The translations under genes and the position numbers were made by a program. Shown here in pieces: positions 1-7,578 of a stretch of DNA of 64,000 bases; positions within the stretch are counted from its first letter, which is position 1, and every line of letters starts with the position of its first letter. The stretch covers positions 108,956 to 172,955 of the forward strand of contig JAJFGN010000024.1 in the NCBI GenBank assembly GCA_021776115.1, written 5' to 3'. The stretch is from Kiloniellaceae bacterium. Lineage in GTDB: Bacteria; Pseudomonadota; Alphaproteobacteria; Kiloniellales; J153. The notes beneath the pieces were generated by a model. The model was not told where the DNA came from. It saw only the letters and a list, made by a program, of their open reading frames with translations, and ran no database searches.

Positions 1-88
1 CGCCCTCGACCGCGCCCTCGGCCGTTCCTTTGGGTAGCGGCGCGGGCCGTGCCGCGGTTGCGCTGGATTGTAAGGTTCCCATAGTCAT
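1..88 (-). CDS. N-terminus of probable Mla-type ABC transporter ATPase (cut by window edge)
   Basis: Only the first 29 codons are in the window, reading leftwards off the edge. An ATG lies 3 bases after the mlaE stop, with a second in-frame ATG two codons later, followed by an Ala/Pro-rich, probably flexible N-terminal tail. No Walker motif is inside the window, so the identity rests on position: MlaE-type permeases are normally followed or preceded by the MlaF ATPase gene. It could be another gene of the same operon. Confidence 0.5.
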   Translation of the reverse strand, partial: MTMGTLQSSATAARPAPLPKGTAEGAVEG

Positions 89-91
89 GAC

Positions 92-883
92 TCAGCGCGT
101 CGCCAAGAAGCCGAAAATCATGTCGGTCACGATGATCGCCGAGATCGCGTGAACGACGGCGCGCGTCGTGACCCGGCCAACGCCGTCCGAGCCGCCGGTC
201 ACCAGCGAGCCGTTTACCGATGCGATGATCGCAATCAGAACCGCGAACAGCGCGCTCTTACCCAAGCCGTGCAGAAGATCGGCCGGGGTCAAGATATCGA
301 CCGTATTTGCGACGAAGGACGCGAAGGAAGTCTCGAGGGAGGCCGAGACAAAAAGGCCCGCGGCGCCTAATCCAACCAGATTGGCCCACATGGCAAGCGC
401 CGGTAACATGACCAGCATGGCCAGGGCAGCTGGCGCGACAAGGAAGCGAACCGGATTAATGCCGATGGTGCGCAACGCATCGACTTCCTGATTGATCGTC
501 ATGGAACTGAGCCGCGCGGCCAAGGCGGACCCGGAGCGGCCCGCCATGAGAACGCCGATGATAAGCGGCGAGAATTCCCGCGTGAGCGCCAGCGCGATGC
601 CGACATGGGCGAAGGACTCGGCGCCGAACAAGCCCAGCGAATAAAGGCTCTGGACGGCAAGCATGAACCCAATCGCGGCCGCCAACAGCGTGGCGATGGG
701 CAAGGCCTCAATGCCGACTTGCATCATTTGGGCCACGACGCTGCCGATTCGGACCGGCTGGCGCCAGCGCCGGCCGAACAGAGTCCAGAACAGGCTCTCA
801 CCCAAGAGGCTCGCCGCGTAGCCAACTTCGTCAAGTGCGCGTACGCTGCGCCGGCCGGTTTGTTCGATGAAGTTGAGCATCAT
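92..883 (-). CDS. mlaE: MlaE-family ABC transporter permease
   Basis: An inner-membrane permease of the Mla/Ttg2/MCE type, which moves phospholipids between the membranes. The protein is 263 residues if it starts at the ATG-ATG pair at 878-883, 9 bases after the STAS gene stop and behind a purine-rich stretch; the open frame runs farther upstream but only by overlapping the STAS gene out of frame. It shows the family pattern: an amphipathic N-terminus, a first membrane segment, the conserved segment with EFSPLIIGVLMAGRSGSA, then INQEVDALRTIGINPVRFLV (the EQ-like coupling loop that contacts the ATPase) and three further hydrophobic segments. Family length is about 260 residues. It is the fourth gene of a tight minus-strand operon whose earlier genes encode a STAS protein, a kinase and a phosphatase. 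Confidence 0.9.
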   Translation of the reverse strand: MMLNFIEQTGRRSVRALDEVGYAASLLGESLFWTLFGRRWRQPVRIGSVVAQMMQVGIEALPIATLLAAAIGFMLAVQSLYSLGLFGAESFAHVGIALALTREFSPLIIGVLMAGRSGSALAARLSSMTINQEVDALRTIGINPVRFLVAPAALAMLVMLPALAMWANLVGLGAAGLFVSASLETSFASFVANTVDILTPADLLHGLGKSALFAVLIAIIASVNGSLVTGGSDGVGRVTTRAVVHAISAIIVTDMIFGFLATR

Positions 884-891
884 CGGGCCTG

Positions 892-1224
892 TCAGGAGTT
901 TGCCTGGACGGCGCTGGTCAAATCGGTGTGGATGGCGAATACGGAGTCGAGGCGCGCGAGTTTCAGAACCCGCAAGGCCTGCGGGTTTACCGCGATCAAA
1001 GCCAGATCCGCATTCTTCTTGCGAGATTCCTGCAGGGCTTCGATCAGGCACGCGATTCCCGAACTATCGATATACTCGACCCCTGCCATGTCAACGAGAA
1101 CCAGTCGCCCCTGCTCGACGGCGCCAAGCAGTACCTTACGAACTTGCGGTGCGTGCTCTAGATCGATTTCACCGGCTAAGTGGACAATTCGGCGATTGGT
1201 AATCTGGCCCGTAGCTTCGGTCAT
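892..1224 (-). CDS. STAS-domain protein (MlaB-like or anti-anti-sigma type)
   Basis: A single 110-residue STAS domain. The strand-helix pattern includes GEIDLEHAPQVRKVL near residues 18-32 and the phosphorylation loop YIDSSGIACL at 51-60, where Ser54/Ser55 match the serine that SpoIIAA/RsbV proteins have phosphorylated. MlaB, the STAS subunit of the Mla transporter, has the same fold and binds the ATPase. The gene overlaps the kinase gene upstream by 4 bases and is 8 bases from the mlaE start, so it is between both possible partners. I see a STAS protein with an intact serine; whether it serves the transporter, a sigma-factor switch, or both is inference. Confidence 0.9.
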   Translation of the reverse strand: MTEATGQITNRRIVHLAGEIDLEHAPQVRKVLLGAVEQGRLVLVDMAGVEYIDSSGIACLIEALQESRKKNADLALIAVNPQALRVLKLARLDSVFAIHTDLTSAVQANS

Positions 1225-1679
1225 ATGGACCCGTCCTTTTGCTTATACATGCGCAGCAGATTGCCACCCCCAGGGGCGGGCAGATATTCGATCCGATCCA
1301 TGATCGCACTCATGAAGTAGCTGCCGAGCTTGCCAGGCTTAATGTCGTGCAAGGCACGGTGCTGGATCTTGCTGGGGTCGAGGGTTGGTGCCTGATCGCG
1401 CAACTCAACGAGGAGTCCCTCGCCGTGGCGTATGAGCGTCAGCGCAATCTCGCAACCGTCCTGGCCCTTATAGCCGTGAACGATGATGTTCTGGCAGGCC
1501 TCATCGACCGCGAGTACAACGTCGCTGGCGATCGTCGGCGCCAAACCGCACATCCGCGCCGAGGCGTCGACGCCCGGACGTATCAGCTTTATCCGGTCGA
1601 CTCTTGCCGGAAACCTTATCTCCAACAGTGTGTCGATAGGTTCGGACCGAGCCGTCACGTTAATCGCGCTATCAATCAT
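1221..1679 (-). CDS. RsbW/SpoIIAB-like serine protein kinase (HATPase_c_2)
   Basis: A 152-residue GHKL ATPase of the anti-sigma kinase type, which phosphorylates STAS antagonist proteins on serine. Visible motifs are the N-box AVDEACQNIIVHGY at about residues 57-70 (Glu60, Asn64, His68), the G1 box DQAPTLDP at 95-102, a variant of the family's DxG/AxxFDP, and the G2 box GKLGSYFMSAIMDRIEY at 116-132. I chose the ATG at 1679 because it overlaps the phosphatase stop (ATG before the stop by 8 bases) and because the longer frame adds ten residues that lie inside the upstream gene. The gene order phosphatase-kinase-STAS is that of a complete partner-switch module; no sigma factor gene is visible nearby. 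Confidence 0.88.
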   Translation of the reverse strand: MIDSAINVTARSEPIDTLLEIRFPARVDRIKLIRPGVDASARMCGLAPTIASDVVLAVDEACQNIIVHGYKGQDGCEIALTLIRHGEGLLVELRDQAPTLDPSKIQHRALHDIKPGKLGSYFMSAIMDRIEYLPAPGGGNLLRMYKQKDGSI

Positions 1680-2913
1680 GGTTCTTAACCCAGGCATCGT
1701 CGATCGCAAGCACGGTCAGGTCGTCGCGCAGGCTCCATCCTTCCTGATTTAGCTCACCAAGGAGAGCGTCGATGCGCTCGGCCATGGGCAGAGGCGAGAG
1801 AGATTCAATCATTTGGATAAGGCCGTCGACGCCGAGTTGCTCGCCCTGGCCGTACCGAAACTCGGTCAGGCCGTCGCTGAAGATGTAGAACTCTCCGCCC
1901 CCCATCTCGACCCTGCGGGTCGACAGCGAGATCTCGGGCAAGATACCCAGCGGCGGCGCGTCGGCGGGAAAGGATTCGTATCTGTGATCGGGGGCGCGCA
2001 GGAGCGGCGGTTCATGCCCTGCATTGGCAAATTCCAGGCAGCCGGCCACGGGGTCGTATGTGCCCGCGACCATTGTGACGAACATGCCACGGCTAGCGGT
2101 CTCATGAATTTCGTGGTTTAGGCGTTGCAGGATTTCGGCTGGGTGAAAGATGGTTTTGCCCAGGCAACGATAAAGGCTTGCCGCTTTGGCCATGAGGAGG
2201 GCCGCGTTCATGCCCTTTCCCGAGACGTCTCCCAGGGCAAACGCAATCCGCCCGTCCGGCAGCGTGAAGAAATCGAAGAAATCGCCGGATACCTGGCGTA
2301 TAGGCCGATTGAATCCAAAGACCGGATACGTGCCTGACGCGACATTCGGCAAGAGGTGGCGCTGAATCTCGGCCGCGAATTCCAAATCGCGGGTTGTGTC
2401 TTTCTGATCGTCAACCGTTTCCTTGAGCTGGGCGTTCGTAATCGCGAGCGCGGTCGCATTCGCCATGGCCTGCAGCAGCGCCTGATCCCGCGCGTCGAAC
2501 AGGGCGGCGCCCGCGTTTCGGGTCAGCCGTGCGACAGCATAAGGTTCGCCGAGCGGTAAGATGGGAGCACAGACGGAGGGACCCGTCGTACCATCTTCTG
2601 CATCGCATACGATGGTACGCTGTTCGATGCAGTGCGCGAGCATGGGGTCGTCAACTTGTATTTTACGCTGGCGCGGTACCGATCGGCCGCGCGATGTCTT
2701 GAATACGAAGCCGCTCGGGCTCTCGCGCCACAGAAATATTTCCGCGATCTCAGCCCCAAGATTCCTGACCATCCCCTCCAGGGCCGTGTTCAGGGTGGCA
2801 GGCAGGTCGCGTTCGACTGTGAATTCTTGGCAATAACTGGCCAAGATTTCGGCATCGCACGGCGCTTCCCGGCTTAGCTGGGTAATAGGGAAAAGGGCGT
2901 TCGTGGCGTGCAT
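1672..2913 (-). CDS. GAF-domain PP2C (SpoIIE/RsbU-type) serine phosphatase
   Basis: A 413-residue cytoplasmic phosphatase expected to dephosphorylate the STAS protein. Residues about 30-160 look like a GAF sensor, followed by a coiled-coil linker with EFAAEIQRHLLP, the junction typical of RsbU-like proteins. The PP2C domain runs to the C-terminus and keeps the metal-binding acids: SGDFFDFF, ALGDVSGKGMNAALLMAK, IFSDGLTE and SLRDDLTVLAI. No membrane segment is present, so the signal is probably a cytosolic ligand. It is the first gene of the minus-strand operon, 360 bases from the divergently read receiver gene, and overlaps the kinase gene by 8 bases. Confidence 0.9.
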   Translation of the reverse strand: MHATNALFPITQLSREAPCDAEILASYCQEFTVERDLPATLNTALEGMVRNLGAEIAEIFLWRESPSGFVFKTSRGRSVPRQRKIQVDDPMLAHCIEQRTIVCDAEDGTTGPSVCAPILPLGEPYAVARLTRNAGAALFDARDQALLQAMANATALAITNAQLKETVDDQKDTTRDLEFAAEIQRHLLPNVASGTYPVFGFNRPIRQVSGDFFDFFTLPDGRIAFALGDVSGKGMNAALLMAKAASLYRCLGKTIFHPAEILQRLNHEIHETASRGMFVTMVAGTYDPVAGCLEFANAGHEPPLLRAPDHRYESFPADAPPLGILPEISLSTRRVEMGGGEFYIFSDGLTEFRYGQGEQLGVDGLIQMIESLSPLPMAERIDALLGELNQEGWSLRDDLTVLAIDDAWVKNHD

Positions 2914-3273
2914 GATCGCAATGCCGTGATCGGGGGTGATGTTGAGCGAAAAGGCTACCAGTAAATGATTAAGCCTATCTTGGCCGCCCGCCGGCCCCGG
3001 GGTGCGCGCATGAATAATCCAACTAAAAATAATTAAGGCTCATTAACAAATTTTAACGGCTCATGTTTGCAATAATAATTATGTGGAAACTATAACATAT
3101 CTTTCGGATTTTCCGACGATTCACGGCTTTTACATAAGTAATCGAATTTACTCACAGCATTTTACCAAATAAAACAAACATATGCCGGTCAGGTTATACC
3201 TTGCATTACCATGCTAGGAGAGGGAAGATAGTTTGCTATCGTATGGTGATTTTCGTTTCAGTGAAGTAACCGC
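2914..3273. other. AT-rich divergent intergenic region
   Basis: This 360-base gap separates the phosphatase operon (minus) from the receiver gene (plus), so it must carry promoters for both. It is far more AT-rich than the coding DNA. No ORF of note, tRNA or clear terminator is visible. It contains three TTAA words at an exact 10-base period (listed separately). I could not assign a convincing -35/-10 pair on either strand. Confidence 0.7.
3033..3063 (+). promoter_or_regulatory. Three helically phased TTAA words with a repeated GGCTCA
   Basis: TTAA occurs at 3033, 3043 and 3053, exactly 10 bases apart, and GGCTCA follows the first directly and the third after one extra base. Phasing on one face of the helix is the usual look of a multimeric regulator site. 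CtrA prefers TTAA spaced by 7 bases, while the spacing here is 6, so CtrA is not a clear match. The bound protein is unknown. Confidence 0.35.
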
Positions 3274-4362
3274 GTGTCCAGATCGAGTAGGATTCCGGTC
3301 TTAGTTTTCGACGGCGATCCTTGGGTGATCGAGGATTTCCGGATCGTCTTGGATCCGCCACACCCTACTGGCGAAAACCCCGGCTCTATGGGAATTGCGT
3401 TCGAGGCCGGGTTGCTCGGGTCGCGCCCGGCGCGCGATCGCTTTCCGGACGTTGAACTCACCTTCGAGAGGAATGGTCACGCAACGATTGAGGCGGTGCG
3501 CCAGGCGGTCGAGCGCGGACAGTCGTTTCGTGTCGCATTCATAGATATTGGCGTGCCGCCTGGAAATTGGGGCCTCGATATCGCGGCGACGCTTCGCGCT
3601 TTGGACCCAAAACTGCACATTGTGCTCACCATTGCTGAACCTGGCCCGAGGCCGGTCGATATTTGTGAGCGGATCCCGCCCGCGGACCGCCTAAGCCTGT
3701 TGCACAAGCCAGCTCGCGCGCATGAGATCGAGCAACTCGTTTTGGCGGCGGCGACCCGGTATGCCCGTGAGCGGGCCGATGAACTGACCCGCGCGCAGGC
3801 GCGCGATATCGCGGCCAAGGCACTGACCGAACTGCCTCTTGGTTTGATCGTCGCGGAGCAGGATCGGAGGATCGTGGTCGCCACCGGGGCTGTGTCCATC
3901 ATTTTCCCCGAGTACCGGGGCGGATTAGTGCCGGGCGCATATCTGCCGGAACGCCTTTCATGGATAACCGGGTCGCGCAGTGTAGGTCCGGGTGCCTGGG
4001 AAACACAATCCTCTGGCGTTGTCCGTGAGTTGAGGCTGGATGACGGGCGATGCGTTGTTGCCGCCTCCGCGCCGTCAAGCGACGGCGGCGGCATAAGCCT
4101 GTTCCTGGATGTTACGGATCAAAAACGTCAGGAAATACAGCAAGGCCGGCACGCGCAAGCGGTCCAGTTGGCGAAGAAGTTGACCGCGTTCCGCAATGGC
4201 GTGAATGCGCTCTTGCGCGAAAACGCGCGGCCTCGTGGGCGTGCCGCGCCAAGTTCGCGCGCGAAGTTTGGTACCGGTGACCGGAGCCTCGCGAAACATC
4301 TGCAAGAACTGATCAGAACACTCGATGCGGCCATTGTCGCCCCAGTGGAGTCTGACGGATGA
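3274..4362 (+). CDS. Receiver-like protein with a long insert, PAS-like middle and no DNA-binding output
   Basis: A 362-residue cytoplasmic protein starting at GTG. The N-terminus has the receiver strand VLVFDGDPWVI; after an unusual insert of roughly 45 residues comes the strand RVAFIDIGVP with the likely phospho-acceptor Asp near 91, and LLHKPARAHEIEQLV supplies the conserved Lys-Pro. Residues about 175-285 look like a PAS-type domain that ends in the typical linker phrase DVTDQKRQEIQQ, and the C-terminal 70 residues are basic and low in complexity. No helix-turn-helix or enzymatic domain is seen. It precedes the SARP-type regulator by 61 bases on the same strand and is divergent from the phosphatase operon. 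Its output is unknown; I infer a signal-input partner for one of its neighbours. Confidence 0.6.
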   Translation: MSRSSRIPVLVFDGDPWVIEDFRIVLDPPHPTGENPGSMGIAFEAGLLGSRPARDRFPDVELTFERNGHATIEAVRQAVERGQSFRVAFIDIGVPPGNWGLDIAATLRALDPKLHIVLTIAEPGPRPVDICERIPPADRLSLLHKPARAHEIEQLVLAAATRYARERADELTRAQARDIAAKALTELPLGLIVAEQDRRIVVATGAVSIIFPEYRGGLVPGAYLPERLSWITGSRSVGPGAWETQSSGVVRELRLDDGRCVVAASAPSSDGGGISLFLDVTDQKRQEIQQGRHAQAVQLAKKLTAFRNGVNALLRENARPRGRAAPSSRAKFGTGDRSLAKHLQELIRTLDAAIVAPVESDG

Positions 4363-4423
4363 CAATCTCGACTGAGGGACCATCTTTCGGATCGGCCGGG
4401 GGGCGCTGCGCGGCGGGTGGCCC

Positions 4424-7400
4424 ATGGTGAAATTAAGACTCCTTGGCGGTTTTGACCTCGAGGATGCGGGACAGGGCTCGGTCTCTATTGCGACCCTCAA
4501 GGGCCGGGCGCTTCTTGCATACCTGGCTTGCGCGAAGGGAAGAGCCGCGTCGCGCGACAGTTTGGCATTGCTCCTGTGGAGCGATAGCGACAGCCGAAAG
4601 TCGCGCCAGAACCTGCGTCAAGTCCTGCTAAAGCTGTCACGCACCTTGGCTAGGCACGATCTTCCGATCCTTCGAGTCGACGCCCAAACCGTTACCTTGC
4701 GTAACGAAGACATCTGGGTCGATGTTTGGGAGTTGGAGTCGTTGGGTAATGCAGAGTCATTCCCGGCATTAGGGCGGGTTGAATCACTCTACCATGGCGA
4801 GTTTCTCGATGGGCTAGCCCTGGACGCCCCTGTCTTCGGGGATTGGTTGGCCGACATGCGGGCGCACTTCCAGAACCGCGCCTTGAACTGTCTGTATGCC
4901 TTGCTGGAACATCAACGTGACGCCGGCGATCTCCGCGCCGCGATAACCACCGGAGCGCGCACCCTAGAGATCGATTCCTCCCAGGAGCAGGTGCATCGAG
5001 CCTTAATGGAATTGTATCTTGCGAGCGGCATGCGGGGCGCGGCCTTGAACCAATACCGGATATGCCGACGCGTCTTGCATCGCGACCTTGATGTGGTTCC
5101 CGACGAAGCGACGGAGGCCCTTCGCCGAAGAATCCGGGAGCACACCGCGGGTCTGCGCCCGGGCCAGCATGGAGACCTTGGGGCGGCGCCGTCTCAGCAG
5201 GGCGACGATTCACCGGATAACCAATGGGAAATGCCCGAACCGCCAATTGGACGGGCCGCGGAATCGAAAGCCCTGCACGATGCCTATACCGAGGCGTGCA
5301 GCCGCGGCGCCCGGCTATTTGCCCTGTGCGGCGAAGCCGGCATTGGTAAGACCCACCTTCTTGACGCCTTTACGACACTCCTGGACGGGGAGAGGATTCC
5401 GGTCTGCAGAGTCGCGGCACGGCAGGCTGATACTCGACGTTCCTTAGGGTTGTGGCGTCAGGTCTTAGACTCTCTATCGCCGTCACACGATTCGGCACTC
5501 CCGCAAGAGCCCGACGGGCTACGAGAAGTCTCGGCGCCCTATGGTGTGCAGCACGGTCGCGCCGGTAATTTGCGGCTCTGGACTCATGAATCTGGTCGCG
5601 GGTCGTTCGATGACATGCTTGAGCGCTTGCGAAATCACGTGACGCAAGGCCCGCTCGTTCTGATCCTTGAGGATGTGCAGTGGGCAGACGCCGACAGCCT
5701 GCACCTCTTGGGTTGGGCGCTTCATCGGCTGCAGCAGGCTCCCGTGCTTTTCGTGGTGGCAGCGCGTTTACCGCCGGTAACGGAACTGACTCACTTTGCG
5801 CCGGTTTTACGCGACCTCGAAAGGGGGGGCTTAGTCAGGCATTGCGACCTTGGCCCCCTGTCCTTTGACGACTCGATGGCTTTGATCGACAAGGCTCTCG
5901 CGGTGCGCGGCCTTTCAAAACTTAAAAACGGGCACCTGAGACAGTTGTGGAATGTTGCCGAGGGGAACCCGGAGATACTTGTTGCAGGATTGTCGCCGCC
6001 TGCTCGGATAGACGCACATCCGCTGCCTCAAAACCTGCGTCATAACGCCAGGCAGATCATGGACAGCATATCGCCTCCGGTAAAAACCCTGGTCAACATC
6101 GTAAGTTTGGGACGAGACCCGCTAGGGCTCGCTGTTTGCGCTCATGCTGCGGGAATGGATGCGGCGAGCGCGGCTGCAGCGCTGGAGGAGTTGATCGTCG
6201 CAAAATTGCTTCGCACGGTCGATGATAGGTTTGTTATTGCGCGCCGATGGCTCAGTAAGGCGATCCATGACGACTTGCTGGCGCATCGGCGCCGGGCTTT
6301 GCACGCCGCCATTGCCACGGCGATTCGTGAGGTCGAGGCCTCCGACTTGGTGCCACACTACGATGCCTTGGCGTATCATTGCCGGGCGGCGGGCGAGAGT
6401 GTCGTTGCTGCCGGGTACCGGCTATCCGCGCTTGAGTTGTCGCTCGCCCGCGGCGCACGGCGCGGGGTATCGAAGGCCTTGGATCGCTTGGTGCGAAGCT
6501 TGCGCGAACGGCCGCCCGATCCGAAGATCGATGCCGTCTGCTGGCGCGCCGGATTCCTGCGCGCCGCCATCGCGGAGGCCGAGGCCGACCCGGCATCGGC
6601 GCTAAGCCATCTCCGCGCACTTGAGAGGAGCGGCGCGCGCAACGACGATCCGCACGCGGCCGTCGCCCTTTCCTACGCTTTATCCCGGGCATGTTGCGTC
6701 GCGGGCGACGGGGAGGAGGGGCTAAGGTACGCGCGCCGCGCCCTGTATCTCTCGGCCGGCCAAAGCGGCGCAGAAGGTCCATGGCAATTGGCTGAGCGGA
6801 TTTTATTTCGGTGCCACCTCTATGCCCCGGCCGCACAAGATATCGTTTTAGGTCTTAAGGCCAGAGCCCGACGAGCTGGCCTACGAAGAGCCTGGTCCGC
6901 GGTAAGTGAAGTCGTGGCGGCTCAGGCAATGATGGAAGCCTTGAGTGGTCAGGTCACGGCCACGAAAGGTTCCTTCGACGCCGCGCGCGCAGCCGTTGCA
7001 CGGCTACGCGAGCCAAGGTCGGAAGCGGGTCTGCTGCAAATCGAAGGCATGGTTCGAACTTGGGTTGGCGAGGCTCCACAAGCCCTTGAGGCGCTTAGTA
7101 AAGCGCTTGCCCTGGCGGATGCGGCGGGCGACTTGATCAGGACCTGTGTTACTCGCGGCCTGCGGGGCCACGCGCATTTCGCGCACGGCCTTTTGAAGGA
7201 AGCCAAGGTCGACCTGGAGCAAGCGATCGCGGAGGCCGCTGCCCTAGGGCCTGTGCCGTATTTGCCGCTCTACTATTGCTGGTTGGCCGAGGTCGGCAGC
7301 CGGAACGGTCAACACGATGACGCCTTGAAGCACGCGCGCCATGCTTGGCGCCTATCGCAAAGGCAAGGGCAAGCTTGGAACCGTGCACCGGTTCTACGTG

Positions 7401-7561
7401 CGTTGGCGCGTGGCTTCGCGCATGCGGGCCAGCCTAACATCGCAGCCTCGGAAAGGGCGGTGCGGGAGGCGATTGCGATCGAGCGTTCGGTGGGGTTTCG
7501 TGTCGGACTAGCCGATTCACATGTGGCCTATGCCGGGGCCGGTGCGCCGCAAGCGATATAG
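4424..7561 (+). CDS. SARP/BTAD-type transcriptional regulator with AAA ATPase and TPR-like repeats
   Basis: A 1045-residue regulator. Residues 1-100 form the short winged-helix type N-terminus seen in SARP proteins (KLRLLGGF, then LKGRALLAYLA and SRQNLRQVLLKL), and 100-240 form the bacterial transcriptional activation domain (ALMELYLASGMRGAALNQY). An AAA/STAND ATPase follows with Walker A GEAGIGKT at about 302-309 and Walker B LVLILEDVQWADA near 412. The C-terminal 500 residues are helical, Ala/Leu-rich repeats of TPR type. These proteins are signal-gated activators that hydrolyse ATP on binding an inducer or partner. The start ATG has Gly/Pro-rich codons but little Shine-Dalgarno. Its targets cannot be read from the sequence; the receiver-like gene upstream and the operon on the other side are candidates. 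Confidence 0.85.
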   Translation: MVKLRLLGGFDLEDAGQGSVSIATLKGRALLAYLACAKGRAASRDSLALLLWSDSDSRKSRQNLRQVLLKLSRTLARHDLPILRVDAQTVTLRNEDIWVDVWELESLGNAESFPALGRVESLYHGEFLDGLALDAPVFGDWLADMRAHFQNRALNCLYALLEHQRDAGDLRAAITTGARTLEIDSSQEQVHRALMELYLASGMRGAALNQYRICRRVLHRDLDVVPDEATEALRRRIREHTAGLRPGQHGDLGAAPSQQGDDSPDNQWEMPEPPIGRAAESKALHDAYTEACSRGARLFALCGEAGIGKTHLLDAFTTLLDGERIPVCRVAARQADTRRSLGLWRQVLDSLSPSHDSALPQEPDGLREVSAPYGVQHGRAGNLRLWTHESGRGSFDDMLERLRNHVTQGPLVLILEDVQWADADSLHLLGWALHRLQQAPVLFVVAARLPPVTELTHFAPVLRDLERGGLVRHCDLGPLSFDDSMALIDKALAVRGLSKLKNGHLRQLWNVAEGNPEILVAGLSPPARIDAHPLPQNLRHNARQIMDSISPPVKTLVNIVSLGRDPLGLAVCAHAAGMDAASAAAALEELIVAKLLRTVDDRFVIARRWLSKAIHDDLLAHRRRALHAAIATAIREVEASDLVPHYDALAYHCRAAGESVVAAGYRLSALELSLARGARRGVSKALDRLVRSLRERPPDPKIDAVCWRAGFLRAAIAEAEADPASALSHLRALERSGARNDDPHAAVALSYALSRACCVAGDGEEGLRYARRALYLSAGQSGAEGPWQLAERILFRCHLYAPAAQDIVLGLKARARRAGLRRAWSAVSEVVAAQAMMEALSGQVTATKGSFDAARAAVARLREPRSEAGLLQIEGMVRTWVGEAPQALEALSKALALADAAGDLIRTCVTRGLRGHAHFAHGLLKEAKVDLEQAIAEAAALGPVPYLPLYYCWLAEVGSRNGQHDDALKHARHAWRLSQRQGQAWNRAPVLRALARGFAHAGQPNIAASERAVREAIAIERSVGFRVGLADSHVAYAGAGAPQAI

Positions 7562-7578
7562 TGCAAGCAGGTCAGGCT

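Noticed and set aside
3033..3056. CtrA binding box.
   Set aside because: The spacing between TTAA words is 6, not 7, so it does not meet the CtrA consensus.
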